A DNA stretch of 64,000 bases from Phycisphaerae bacterium (lineage in GTDB: Bacteria > Planctomycetota > Phycisphaerae > FEN-1346 > JAACEH01). The notes below the pieces were generated by a model. That model was not told the origin of the DNA, ran no database searches, and worked only from the letters and a program-made list of their open reading frames with translations. Below are positions 37,740 to 46,797 of the stretch, one piece after another; the stretch's first letter is position 1, and each line of letters opens with the position of its first letter. Where the stretch lies: contig JAAYDY010000088.1 in the NCBI GenBank assembly GCA_012729015.1, positions 1 to 64,000 of the forward strand, given 5' to 3'. The position numbers were made by a program, and so were the translations under genes.

Positions 37740-39458
37740 ATGACCCAGGATGTCGTGCGACAGGTTGGCGGTCGGACGTGGCACGTGGCCGGCGAGTGGG
37801 CCGACGTGCTCTTTCCGCCGGGCGGCGACACTCCGCTGGCCGCTATGGCCGATGGCCGCGACGGCCGGATCGTCAAGCACGGCCAGGGCCGCCGCATCGT
37901 CCGAACCGAACTCGCCGGACGTGGCCTCTTCGTCAAGCAGTACACCGGTTCCCGCCGGTGGCGGCGGTTGCCGCGCAAGGAATGGCGCGTCGCGCGCTGG
38001 GCGCGACGGGTGGGCCTGCCGACCGTCGAACCGGTGGCCGCCTGCTGGCAGGGCGGCGCGTTCTACATCACCGCCGAGACCCCCGGCGCCCGGACGCTGG
38101 GCGACCTCTTGTATAAGGAATGCTTCGAGCCCGCCGCCGACGAGCCGCCGTATCCGGGACACCGGCCGCCGGAACTGGTGCGGCTCCATCGCCGCCGCCG
38201 GGCGCCCGGCTCCGACGTGCCCGACGCGCGGACCCTGGCGTCGCTGCTGGCCGACCTGGTCGCGACGCTGCACAGCCTCGGCCTGCGCCACACGGACCTT
38301 CACCCGAACAACCTGCTCGTGATCCGCGACGGTCCCGCGTGGCGCCTCGACGTGCTGGACCTGCCGGCCCTGGAGGAGATGCCCGGCCCGGGCTCCCTGG
38401 TCGAGCACCTGGTGCAACTGAACCACTTCTTCGAGCCGCTGGCCACGCGGACCGAGCGCCGCCGCGTGTTGCGACTCCTGGAGCGGCGCGGCCTGACGGT
38501 CGACGGCGGCGCGCGGCGGATCGAGGCCGCCACCCAGCGCTACCGTCGCCGGTTCTATCGCCGCCGCGACGGCCGGTGCCTGCGTCAGAGCAAGTATTTC
38601 CGTGCGATCCGGGCCGGGCGGTTTGTCGGCATGGCCGCGGCCGACTGGGCGCCGCTTCTGCCCGACGGCGAGGCCGCCATGGCCCGGACCCTGGAGATCG
38701 CCCAGGTCGCCAAACAATCGCGCGGCGGCGAATCGGGTTTCGCGACGGTCGGCGGCGGTCGCGTCTTCATCAAGCGTGACCCGCAGGCCGGCCCGCGACC
38801 GTCGCGCGGCCCCTGGCCGCGGATTCTGGAGGACTGGTGCCGCGGCACCCGGGCCGAACGAGCCTGGCGCCGCGGCCATGCGCTGCTGGTGCGCGGCGTG
38901 GGGACTGCGCGGCCCCTGGCCTGGCTCGACCGGCGGGACGGCCTGCGCGGACGCCATGGCACGATCGTCACCGAGGCCCTCGACGGCCATCGTCCGCTGG
39001 ACCGCGTGCTGCCGGAGCTTCGCGGCCGCGACCGGGCCGCCTGCATCGAGACCGTCGCGCGAGAAATCCGCCGATTGCACGACTCGGGTCTTTCGCATCG
39101 CGATCTGAAAGCGCAAAATATCCTGCTCCGCCGCGACGGTGTGTCGTGGCGGGCGGCCCTGGTGGACATGGACGGCCTCAGCGGCCCGTCGCGCCGCGTT
39201 ACCGAGGCCCGTCGCACCAAAGACCTGATGCGGCTGGCGTTCTCGTGGGACTGGGGCTATGGCGCTGCCGACGCGGTCGCCGGCGCCGGGGCGTGCGATT
39301 GCCTGCGGCTGCTGAAGACGTACCTGGGGCCGGCGATGCGCGGGGCGATCACTGTCTCGTGCAGGCATCGCGGCAGCACGGCGCCGGCCGCCGAACTGCG
39401 ACGATGGTGGCATGCCGTTCGTCTGGCCATGGACCGCAAGGCGGCCAGGAAGAGGTAA
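37740..39458 (+). CDS. Two-headed LPS-type (WaaP/KdkA-like) sugar kinase
   Basis: A 572-residue protein made of two kinase lobes of the lipopolysaccharide kinase superfamily. Lobe 1 (residues about 45-290) has FVKQY (Lys66), HTDLHPNN (184-191) and LDLPAL (Asp207). Lobe 2 (about 325-565) has FIKRD (Lys345), HRDLKAQN (453-460) and VDMDGL (Asp477). Family members phosphorylate heptose or Kdo in the LPS core. Both lobes keep the key Lys and Asp residues, so both may be active. It is followed 5 nt later by a family 9 glycosyltransferase. The ATG at 37740 is preferred because an upstream ATG at 37659 overlaps a possible -10 element; the ribosome site is weak. Confidence 0.8.
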   Translation: MTQDVVRQVGGRTWHVAGEWADVLFPPGGDTPLAAMADGRDGRIVKHGQGRRIVRTELAGRGLFVKQYTGSRRWRRLPRKEWRVARWARRVGLPTVEPVAACWQGGAFYITAETPGARTLGDLLYKECFEPAADEPPYPGHRPPELVRLHRRRRAPGSDVPDARTLASLLADLVATLHSLGLRHTDLHPNNLLVIRDGPAWRLDVLDLPALEEMPGPGSLVEHLVQLNHFFEPLATRTERRRVLRLLERRGLTVDGGARRIEAATQRYRRRFYRRRDGRCLRQSKYFRAIRAGRFVGMAAADWAPLLPDGEAAMARTLEIAQVAKQSRGGESGFATVGGGRVFIKRDPQAGPRPSRGPWPRILEDWCRGTRAERAWRRGHALLVRGVGTARPLAWLDRRDGLRGRHGTIVTEALDGHRPLDRVLPELRGRDRAACIETVAREIRRLHDSGLSHRDLKAQNILLRRDGVSWRAALVDMDGLSGPSRRVTEARRTKDLMRLAFSWDWGYGAADAVAGAGACDCLRLLKTYLGPAMRGAITVSCRHRGSTAPAAELRRWWHAVRLAMDRKAARKR

Positions 39459-39463
39459 GGACG

Positions 39464-40540
39464 TTGGATCTGTCGCGGATACTCATCATCAAGCCATCGA
39501 GCCTGGGCGACGTCATTCAGGCGCTGCCTGTGGCCTGGGCCCTGCGCGACCTGTGCCCGAAGGCCCGCATCGACTGGCTTGTCACGCCCGGATGCAAGGG
39601 GATTGTCGAGGGTCTGCCGCCGCTGAATCATGTGGTGGTCTTCGACCGAGGCCGCTTCGGCCGCATGTGGCGCAATCCCCTGACGCTCGGCGCCTTCGGC
39701 TGGTTCGTCGCGAAGCTGCGACGGCCGCGGTACACGACCGTCATCGACCTCCAGGGCCTGTTCCGCAGCGGGTTCCTCGCGTGGGCCTCGGGCGCCCCGT
39801 GCCGCCTCGGGCTGGCCGGCTCGCGCGAAGGCGCCGACCGGTTCTACACGCAGGTCGTCCCGCTGCCGCCCGAGGAACTCTCGTCGGTGGACCGGTACAT
39901 GCAGGCGGCCGCCTACGTCGGCGCGCCGCTCGACGCGCCGCGGCGGTTCGGCATGGTCGTCGGCGACCACGCCGAGGCCGAGGCCGACCGCGTCCTCAAC
40001 GAGCAGGGGCTCGCCGGACGCCGCTACGTCGTCCTGGTGCCCGGGGCCCGGTGGATGACCAAACGGTGGCCCGAGGAACGGTTCGCCGCCCTGGCCAATC
40101 GGCTTCACGAGAAGCTCGGCCTGGCCGCTGTCCTGGTCGGTGCGCCCTGCGACCGCGACATCAGCGACCGCATGCGACAGCTCCGCGGCCGCCACATGAT
40201 CGACCTGATCGGGCGAACCAGCCTGAAGGCCCTGGCCGCCGTGCTGCGGCGGGCCGAGTGCGTCGTCACCAACGACACCGGGCCCATGCACCTGGCCAGC
40301 GCCATGGGCCGGCCCATCGTCGCCCTGTTCGGCCCGACCAACGCCCAGCTCACGGGGCCCTACGGTCCGGGCCACATCGTCCTGGCCGAACGAACCCACT
40401 GCGCGCCCTGCTACCGGCGAGAGTGTCTCTGGGAGGGCCAGCGCCAGGAACTCGCCTGCCAGCGATGCATCTCCGTCGACGAAGTCTTCCAGGCCGTCGA
40501 GCAACTCACCGCCGACCCCGCGACGGAGGCCGCGCCATGA
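39464..40540 (+). CDS. Family 9 glycosyltransferase (heptosyltransferase type)
   Basis: A 358-residue enzyme starting at a TTG (39464) with GAGG eight bases upstream, inside the short gap after the kinase gene. It has the ADP-heptose:LPS heptosyltransferase layout: RILIIKPSSLGDVIQALPVAWAL at the N-terminus (residues 4-26), LVPGARWMTKRWPEERFAALA, and CVVTNDTGPMHLASAMGRPIVALFGPT in the C-terminal nucleotide-sugar domain. The end carries a cysteine-rich segment (HCAPCYRREC, CQRCI) found in many WaaF/WaaC proteins. It adds a heptose-like sugar to the lipid A core. The gene is coupled to the next one by an ATGA overlap. Confidence 0.9.
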   Translation: MDLSRILIIKPSSLGDVIQALPVAWALRDLCPKARIDWLVTPGCKGIVEGLPPLNHVVVFDRGRFGRMWRNPLTLGAFGWFVAKLRRPRYTTVIDLQGLFRSGFLAWASGAPCRLGLAGSREGADRFYTQVVPLPPEELSSVDRYMQAAAYVGAPLDAPRRFGMVVGDHAEAEADRVLNEQGLAGRRYVVLVPGARWMTKRWPEERFAALANRLHEKLGLAAVLVGAPCDRDISDRMRQLRGRHMIDLIGRTSLKALAAVLRRAECVVTNDTGPMHLASAMGRPIVALFGPTNAQLTGPYGPGHIVLAERTHCAPCYRRECLWEGQRQELACQRCISVDEVFQAVEQLTADPATEAAP

Positions 40541-41259
40541 CCGCCGGTCCCTACGTCAAGCGATTGCGGGGATGGTTCGTCCATCTCCTCCACCTGGACG
40601 ACAGCACCCATCGCATCGCCCTGGGTGCCGCCGTGGGCATGTTCGTCGCCCTGACGCCCACCATCGGTCTCCAGATGCTCATCGTCCTGCTTCTGCTGAC
40701 GTTCATCCCCGGCAACCGCGTCGCGGGGCTCCCGATGGTCTGGATCACCAATCCCGCCACGGCCGTGCCCGTCTACGTCTTCAACTATCGCGTCGGCGCC
40801 TGGATGCTGGGCCATCGTGTCGCCGGCACCGTGTACCAGGAGTGGGCCGACCTTGTCCATCGTGTGCCGTCGTTCTGGCGGGCCTTTCACTCGCCGGCGA
40901 TCTGGATGGGCGACCTCTGGAACTGGCTCGGCGAGTTCTGGAAAGCCATGGAAGGCATCATGGCGCCCCTGTGGCTCGGAAGCGCCGTGGTCGGCCTCGC
41001 GGCCGCCCTGGCCACCTACGTGCTCATGTACTACCTGATCCGCTTCTACCGCAATCGCCTGCGCGGACGGTTGCAACGGCTGGCCCACCTGCGCGGCCTC
41101 CGAGCCCGCCGCCACGCCGCACGCCGGAAGAGCAAGGACGCCGCGCACGCCGCCCCGGACGCCGCCGTCGCCCCCGAGACCGCCGCCCGCCAGGCGCACG
41201 ACGACCCGCCCAAGGACGCTCCACAAGGGCCGATGCCTCCGTTCCCGAGCCGCCGCTGA
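40537..41259 (+). CDS. DUF2062 membrane protein
   Basis: A 240-residue protein overlapping the glycosyltransferase stop by ATGA. DUF2062 core: HRIALGAAVGMFVALTPTIGLQ (residues 25-46), a membrane helix (MLIVLLLLTF), GNRVAGLPMVWITNPATAVPVY, then two more membrane helices (about 150-172). The C-terminal about 50 residues are Arg/Ala-rich and disordered. DUF2062 genes often sit beside glycosyltransferases; the function is unknown. It closes the three-gene LPS-type set. Confidence 0.85.
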   Translation: MTAGPYVKRLRGWFVHLLHLDDSTHRIALGAAVGMFVALTPTIGLQMLIVLLLLTFIPGNRVAGLPMVWITNPATAVPVYVFNYRVGAWMLGHRVAGTVYQEWADLVHRVPSFWRAFHSPAIWMGDLWNWLGEFWKAMEGIMAPLWLGSAVVGLAAALATYVLMYYLIRFYRNRLRGRLQRLAHLRGLRARRHAARRKSKDAAHAAPDAAVAPETAARQAHDDPPKDAPQGPMPPFPSRR

Positions 41260-41322
41260 TCGGCCGGTCCCTGGGCCGTGGCCTGCCCCGTAATGTGCTC
41301 GACCCGAAAGTCCGCCGTGCGC

Positions 41323-41363
41323 AAAAAACTGGTCCGACCTCCGTTTCGGGCGGTCGGACCAGT
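41323..41363 (-). terminator. Rho-independent terminator of the DNRLRE glycosidase gene
   Basis: A perfect 12-bp stem (ACTGGTCCGACC with its complement) and 12-nt loop, followed on the minus strand by a run of six T. It ends transcription of the gene whose stop is at 41392. Confidence 0.85.
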
Positions 41364-41391
41364 ACTGCGAAGCACGTCACGCCGCGGACTC

Positions 41392-44007
41392 TCACGGAGT
41401 GTAATTGACCACCAGAACGGCACCGTCGGCGGCCGCGTGATCGAACGACCAGATGTACCGGTAGGTGCCCGAAGCGTAGGACGCCCTCAGTCCGAAGTAG
41501 CTCCCGGCCTCGTATCCCGGACGATCCACGAAGTCCTGGAGAAGCTCGACCAGCGAGGGTGATTCGTACCAGGTGTTCATGGACCACGTGCCGAGTGCCC
41601 AGTCCACGTAGTTCCCCGACACGCCCCAGTACCAGGGCGATGGTGTGAATGCCGGACAATCGTCGCTGTTGATCGACCGGAGCCGGACCGTGGTGGGCGT
41701 CGAGTAGTCGGCAACGTAGCTCTTCACTTCGAGGTGGGCCGAGTTGATCGTCGCTCCAGCCGGGATGTCAAGCTGCCACCTCATGAACGCACGCTGCAGG
41801 TCCGTAGAGTTGTATGGCCAGAAGATCGTCTGGCCGGTGTAATTGGTGCTCCACGAACTGCAGTACATGTCATCTCCCGAGGCGGCAATCTGGTACTCGA
41901 CGTCCACGGGCTCAGCCGGTGGATTGGTGCTCAGGACATAGATGTGAATGGCTAGCGAATCGAAGTCGTCGACAAAGTACCCGTCCTCGGCCTCGATGGT
42001 GCGGTCCTCGCCGTAGACCACGACGGTGTCGCCATCTTCCAGGAACGATACGTTGAATGTGACCGTCTCGCCCGTGGACGACAGCACTTCGCCCGCGAAG
42101 ATCCACAGGTCGTCGCCGTATTGTCGCTCCATGTGGTCCACCCGGCCGCCATAGGCAAGGCTTGTCGTCACCTCGTAGTCGGTCTCCTCCGGTCCGAGCA
42201 CCACGGGCGTCAGCACCGTGATGTCTTCCAGGAATTGCGACATGACGGCGATATTCGCGGCCGGCGTCGCGCAGTGATAGTGATACCACGAGATGCCCTT
42301 GGCGTTGTGGATGACCGTCAGCCAGATCAGGTTGTGCAATTGTGTCGGCGTCAGGCCAGGCGTCCACGGCCACTGCAACTCCGGATGGCCTGCGTAGTAG
42401 AGGTCCTGGCTCTCGATGAACGACATCACCGGGGCCAGATTGCGGTTCCAGGCGTACACATTGTCCAGAGCCTGCATTGCGTCTGCCAGCGTGCACCAGG
42501 TCCACTTCGAGGCGTACTCGTAGCAGTAGTAGTCAATCGAGAGAATGTCGGCCACCAGGCAGTTCTCGCCGTAGGTGTCCTTATTGTAGAGGTAGCAGAA
42601 CTTCTTCACCGTCTCCGGTCCGGTCGGCAGATTGGTGAAGACATAACCGGTGAAGTTGACGTAGGTCGGGTGGTTCGTGTCCAATGAGTGGCACAGTTCC
42701 GTCCAGTCGCGCACCGCGTAGTTCTTCTGTTCCGGGGCCCCGAGTTCCGGTTCGTCGTCCCAGTTCCACATCAGCAGACTCGGGTAGCCGGTCTTGGTCG
42801 CGTTGACATACGCCGCGAGCTTGGTGGTGTCCGAGTTGTTCGGGTCGGAGCCGACAAAACCGTCCCAACGGGTCGGCCCCCCGACCCACCAGCCTTGGTT
42901 CTCGCCTACCTCCAGGTAGTCTTCCCACGATGCCAGGTTGTGCGTGGGGTACCAGCCCTCTCCAAGCAGCGTGTTGATGGTTTGAGAGATACCGTTGGAG
43001 AAGTAGTCCTCGCCGTACAGCCAGGAGGTCACTGGGAAGAATGGCTCGCCACTAACGCAGATGGCGTTGTTCTCGTTGATGCCTACGGTCGGAATCCCAT
43101 TGTGCAGGGTGGTCCATGTTCGCGATGCTTCGCCCCGAATGTTCTGTTGCGAGTCACGGATGCGGACCACCAACGTATGTTGCCCCGCCGCCAGCTGCGA
43201 GTAGTCGGTCACGAAGACCTCCTCGCCATTCAGAGGGCCGCTTTTGGCGAACACCTGCGTCTGATCCAGCACTGCCTCCATGCTGTCAGTGGCGTTGACA
43301 TTCTCCAGCACACAGTACACCTTCTGCGCGATGCGGATGTGCGGATCGGCCATGTGCAGCGTGACGATCGCCTCGCCGCCAGTATAGGTAATCTGGAGCT
43401 TCGGTCCCAGAAGCGGGCCTCGATCCCACGTGGAGGCCTTCTTGCCCCCGGCGCCAGCTCCATACTCCAGCCGCAGGCCCAGGTTGCTATCGTACTCGTA
43501 GCCTTCCCGGTCGACGAACGCCTGCACGAGCGACGAAATGTCCGACGACTCGTACCACTGATTGAGCGTCCATTCCGTGATGGGCCAATCGACGTAGCTG
43601 GTGCTCACCGCCAGGTTGTACGGGTTTGTCGAGAACGTGGGGCAGTCGTCCAGGTCGATCAGCCGGATGCGCCCCGTGCCTGCCGTGCTCGATGTGTAGG
43701 CCGAGTTCAGCAGGAGTGCGGCCGAAGTGACCGTGGCCCCCTTGGGAACACGAATCGGCCATCGGGCGTAGCTGTACGTGGTGCCCGACGGTACGGAGTA
43801 GCAGTACGTGTACGAACGATACTGCTCCGTCGGGCTGACCGCATACGTGTCGTCGGCGGTCGTCTGCGTCTGGTACTCCAGCTCGCCGGCCTGAGCATTG
43901 ACCGCGGCGACACACACCACGGCGAGCACCGCCATGGCAACCGTCGCTTGCCGCTGCCAGGCGGTCCTGTGTCCGGTACGACGTCTTTGTCCGACTTTCC
44001 ACATCAT
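41392..44007 (-). CDS. Secreted glycosidase-like protein with terminal DNRLRE domains
   Basis: An 871-residue protein starting at 44007 behind AGGAG. After a long signal peptide (hydrophobic core ATVAMAVLAVVCVAAVNAQA) come: a DNRLRE-type beta domain (about 45-210; ARWPIRVPKGATVTSAALLL, RIRLIDLDDCPTFS), a small beta domain, a TIM-barrel-like central part (about 300-620; GEPFFPVTSWLYGEDYF, LLMWNWDDEPELG, SIDYYCYEYASKW), and a second DNRLRE domain at the C-terminus (MRWQLDIPAGATINSAHLEVKS cut short, VRLRSINSDDCPAFT). DNRLRE modules occur in surface and disaggregatase-like proteins. The Glu in DDEPELG may be catalytic. GC content is lower than in its neighbours, and its codon use looks distinct. 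Confidence 0.65.
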   Translation of the reverse strand: MMWKVGQRRRTGHRTAWQRQATVAMAVLAVVCVAAVNAQAGELEYQTQTTADDTYAVSPTEQYRSYTYCYSVPSGTTYSYARWPIRVPKGATVTSAALLLNSAYTSSTAGTGRIRLIDLDDCPTFSTNPYNLAVSTSYVDWPITEWTLNQWYESSDISSLVQAFVDREGYEYDSNLGLRLEYGAGAGGKKASTWDRGPLLGPKLQITYTGGEAIVTLHMADPHIRIAQKVYCVLENVNATDSMEAVLDQTQVFAKSGPLNGEEVFVTDYSQLAAGQHTLVVRIRDSQQNIRGEASRTWTTLHNGIPTVGINENNAICVSGEPFFPVTSWLYGEDYFSNGISQTINTLLGEGWYPTHNLASWEDYLEVGENQGWWVGGPTRWDGFVGSDPNNSDTTKLAAYVNATKTGYPSLLMWNWDDEPELGAPEQKNYAVRDWTELCHSLDTNHPTYVNFTGYVFTNLPTGPETVKKFCYLYNKDTYGENCLVADILSIDYYCYEYASKWTWCTLADAMQALDNVYAWNRNLAPVMSFIESQDLYYAGHPELQWPWTPGLTPTQLHNLIWLTVIHNAKGISWYHYHCATPAANIAVMSQFLEDITVLTPVVLGPEETDYEVTTSLAYGGRVDHMERQYGDDLWIFAGEVLSSTGETVTFNVSFLEDGDTVVVYGEDRTIEAEDGYFVDDFDSLAIHIYVLSTNPPAEPVDVEYQIAASGDDMYCSSWSTNYTGQTIFWPYNSTDLQRAFMRWQLDIPAGATINSAHLEVKSYVADYSTPTTVRLRSINSDDCPAFTPSPWYWGVSGNYVDWALGTWSMNTWYESPSLVELLQDFVDRPGYEAGSYFGLRASYASGTYRYIWSFDHAAADGAVLVVNYTP

Positions 44008-44338
44008 GCTGTGTCTCCTGAAACAGAGTGACGGATGCTGGACGTGGCACGCTGCCGTTCGTCCAACGATATGGGTCAACGTTGCCTTCGACCGCTGGTG
44101 CGCTGCGACACGGGCAACCATCGTCGGCTGCGCAGGCACGGTCTCCGACGAGCCAGCTCGTCGACCGGGTGTCTCAAACGTCTCTTCCGGCAATGTGCGA
44201 TGCCGCCGCTGCCGATCCTGGCAATGGCTGTGCAGGCCATGACGGCAGGGAATGCCTCCCTGTTGTCAACGGCGGCTCGCTATAGACATGAGGGCACACG
44301 CGTCGGGGCATTGCACATGCCCCCGCCCCATGCGATGA
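44008..44338 (-). other. Intergenic region with hairpin; no gene
   Basis: Between two same-strand genes. A GGGGCAT/ATGCCCC hairpin (44305-44323) lies 16 nt after the stop of the DUF4838 gene but has no T run. A TTGACA occurs on the minus strand at about 44269-44274, with no convincing -10. Nothing else is recognisable. Confidence 0.5.
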
Positions 44339-46636
44339 TTACTCGACCTGCTCCAACCAGTAGCAGTCCACGAATACCGACTTGACCATCGCCCGGTCCC
44401 GCAGGGCGACGTAGAAGAAATCGCCCTCGTGCGGCTCAAACGGGCCTAACTCGTACACCGTCCAGCCGCCGCCGGTCTCCCGAATCTGCTCGGCCGTCGC
44501 GGACGCAAACGCCGCATCCTTCTTCGCGCTGCGCCGATAGATCCCCGCGTACCACGCGCGGCCCTTGGCGCCGTCTTTGACCTCGCTGCGCACCCGGACC
44601 GACAGCCGATACTTCCTGCCCGGCGTGAAGTCGTCGTGCGGACTCAGGTAATGCGTCAGGTACCATCCTTCCGACCCGCACTGCATCGCCCACCCGCCCG
44701 TGGCCCCCTCCAGCGGCTTCAGCCAGCTCACCTTGCCGTCCATCATGCCGGGGTGAATCAGCCGAATCCTGCTCAGGTCGCGGCCCTTCAGCTCCGGCGG
44801 CAACAGCGGGTCACCCGCCGCCACGCTTGCCGCATGGGCCTTCAGCCACTCGAACCACGGGCCGCCCGCATCGTGCTCGCTCGTGTGGCTGACCCGCCAT
44901 TCCTTCACGACCTCAAGCAGTGATGCGGCCACCTCGGCGTAGTTTATCCTGCCCACTTTCGCCTCGACGGCCTTCCACGTCGCGCTGCCGGGGCCGCGAA
45001 CGGTCAGCATGTACCAGATCGGCATGCGGGCGTGTTGCACGCGCCGCTCGAAGTCGCCCTGTCCCTTGGCTGCCGCCGCGGCCTTGCGCAGCGCGGCCTC
45101 CGCCTCGGCGATGTCCGACGGAATCAGGAACGGGGCGTTGAACTCCACGTACGTGCCCACCGGCGCTTCCGGGTGCGACCGCACGAACCGCTGCATGATC
45201 TCGAAGTACTCCTGCATCGGCTCGGCCGCCGGCCCGAAGTACCCGCGCACGAACTCGGCCACCAGGGCGCCGTTGTCGGCCTCGGGGTCCCACAGGGCCT
45301 TGGCCAGCACCCAGATCCGCATCCACTCGTTCTCGGTCGCGCGACCCGTCTGGCCGCACTCGGCGAAGTACCCTGCGGCATGGTGGTCGGCGAAGAACTT
45401 GATGTTCGGCGTCAGCACGTCCAGGTTCGGGTGCGGCATCAGGTAGTGGTGGAAGTTCACCACGTAGTCCCAGATGAAGAGCTTCCTGGTGATCTTGCCC
45501 CAGGCCACGATGTCGTCGCGGAACGCCACGTTGTGCGGCGTCCTGGACGTTGCCAGCGGATGGGCGAAGTCGCATTCGATCGAACACAGCGTGATGTACA
45601 CGTTGTCGCGCGGGCGCAGCGTTTTCGGTGGCGTGCGGGACCACTCGTACGCTGGCGTTGCGATGCACGACCCCGGCCGCGCCTTCTCCACCGCCTCGGC
45701 CACCCGGTTGGCGAACTGAATCACCGGCCCCGACAGCCCTTCCTTCTCCGCCAGCGCCTTGCAGGCGTCGCACTGGCAGTAGCCGGCGTTGTCCTGCTGG
45801 CCCACCACGACGAACTGCGCGCCCGGCGATTTCTCGAACGCTTTCAGCACCCCCGCCGTCATCGCCCGGACCGTCTCCGGATTCGTCAGGCACGGCTGGC
45901 TCTCGCTCCGCTTGCCCCCGCGCAGCGCCCACATCTCCGGCTTGATCTCCTGGCCGCTCAGCTTCAGCAACTGGTTGTACGAGTGGACCAGGTTGCCCCA
46001 GAACGCGTACCGGCCGCCGAACTTCTCCGGCACGTCCTCCCACGAGAATCCGTTGACCTTGTTGTGGGCATACCATTGGCGTGCCGCATCGCCGTCCCAG
46101 CTTTCCAGGAACATGATGTCCCGGTACTCCAGCTTCGGCACGTCGCGACGATTCGTCGGCGGCACCACGATTGTCCGGCGCTGCGGCACGAACGTCTCGG
46201 CCGGCGTCCACCACCGGACCCCCAGCGACTCCAGCAGCGTGAAGACGCCGTACATCGTCCCGCGCTTCGCGCCCCCGACAATCGCCACCAGGTTCTTGCC
46301 CGTCCTGATGATGTAACCGTCGGTGCCCAGAGCGGCGATGCCCTTGTGCATCGGATCCCCGGACGGGACGGCGCCCCCGCCGATCAGCACCGCCGCCTTG
46401 TCCTTGGGCGGATCGCCCGACAGCAACGGCACCTCGGCGCCGCTCATCTGCTTCAGGTAGGAGACCAATTCCTCGGCGGCCCACCGCTCCGACGGGCTCG
46501 CCTCCGACGACACGACCACCACGCAGGCGGCCTTCCCGTCGGCGACCAACGTCACGGATTCCCCGGCCGCCACGGCCGTCGTTGCCCACACCGTCCACAC
46601 CGCCACAGCCGCCGTCCAGCATGTTCCACGTTTCAT
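44339..46636 (-). CDS. Secreted DUF4838 protein (alpha-glucuronidase-like N-domain)
   Basis: A 765-residue protein starting at 46636 behind GGAGGA; signal peptide 1-23 (cleavage after AVA). Residues about 30-140 form a GH67-type N-terminal domain (SSEASPSERWAAEELVSYL, VAIVGGAKRGTMYGVFTLLESLGVRWW). Residues about 180-480 match DUF4838: QFVVVGQQDNAGYCQCDACKAL, NVYITLCSIECDFAHPL, LFIWDYVVNFHHYL, GYFAECGQTG. The C-terminal about 170 residues are a carbohydrate-binding-like beta-sandwich. DUF4838 is believed to be a glycoside hydrolase-type barrel; the substrate is unknown. It diverges from the PocR/AraC regulator, a likely controller. Confidence 0.8.
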   Translation of the reverse strand: MKRGTCWTAAVAVWTVWATTAVAAGESVTLVADGKAACVVVVSSEASPSERWAAEELVSYLKQMSGAEVPLLSGDPPKDKAAVLIGGGAVPSGDPMHKGIAALGTDGYIIRTGKNLVAIVGGAKRGTMYGVFTLLESLGVRWWTPAETFVPQRRTIVVPPTNRRDVPKLEYRDIMFLESWDGDAARQWYAHNKVNGFSWEDVPEKFGGRYAFWGNLVHSYNQLLKLSGQEIKPEMWALRGGKRSESQPCLTNPETVRAMTAGVLKAFEKSPGAQFVVVGQQDNAGYCQCDACKALAEKEGLSGPVIQFANRVAEAVEKARPGSCIATPAYEWSRTPPKTLRPRDNVYITLCSIECDFAHPLATSRTPHNVAFRDDIVAWGKITRKLFIWDYVVNFHHYLMPHPNLDVLTPNIKFFADHHAAGYFAECGQTGRATENEWMRIWVLAKALWDPEADNGALVAEFVRGYFGPAAEPMQEYFEIMQRFVRSHPEAPVGTYVEFNAPFLIPSDIAEAEAALRKAAAAAKGQGDFERRVQHARMPIWYMLTVRGPGSATWKAVEAKVGRINYAEVAASLLEVVKEWRVSHTSEHDAGGPWFEWLKAHAASVAAGDPLLPPELKGRDLSRIRLIHPGMMDGKVSWLKPLEGATGGWAMQCGSEGWYLTHYLSPHDDFTPGRKYRLSVRVRSEVKDGAKGRAWYAGIYRRSAKKDAAFASATAEQIRETGGGWTVYELGPFEPHEGDFFYVALRDRAMVKSVFVDCYWLEQVE

Positions 46637-46784
46637 CGGAGATCCTCCGTGCAACCACCCATCGCGAAACCCGATCTACCCATCGTCATGATGCGTCCAT
46701 GATGCCACACCATGCTACCCGTGCCGCCGCAACGGTTAAATGCACGCAGTGGCGATTGTGGTGCACTTTTCTGCAATTTCGTGC

Positions 46785-46790
46785 TAGAAT
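46785..46790 (+). promoter_or_regulatory. -10 element eight bases before a start codon
   Basis: TAGAAT followed by GCTTCCT and the ATG at 46798. A TGCACT 17 nt upstream is a weak -35. The predicted transcript would start at or next to the ATG. Confidence 0.4.
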
Positions 46791-46797
46791 GCTTCCT

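Noticed and set aside
44305..44323. GGGGCAT/ATGCCCC hairpin as terminator of the DUF4838 gene
   Set aside because: There is no T run after it on the minus strand; it is kept only as a note in the intergenic entry.
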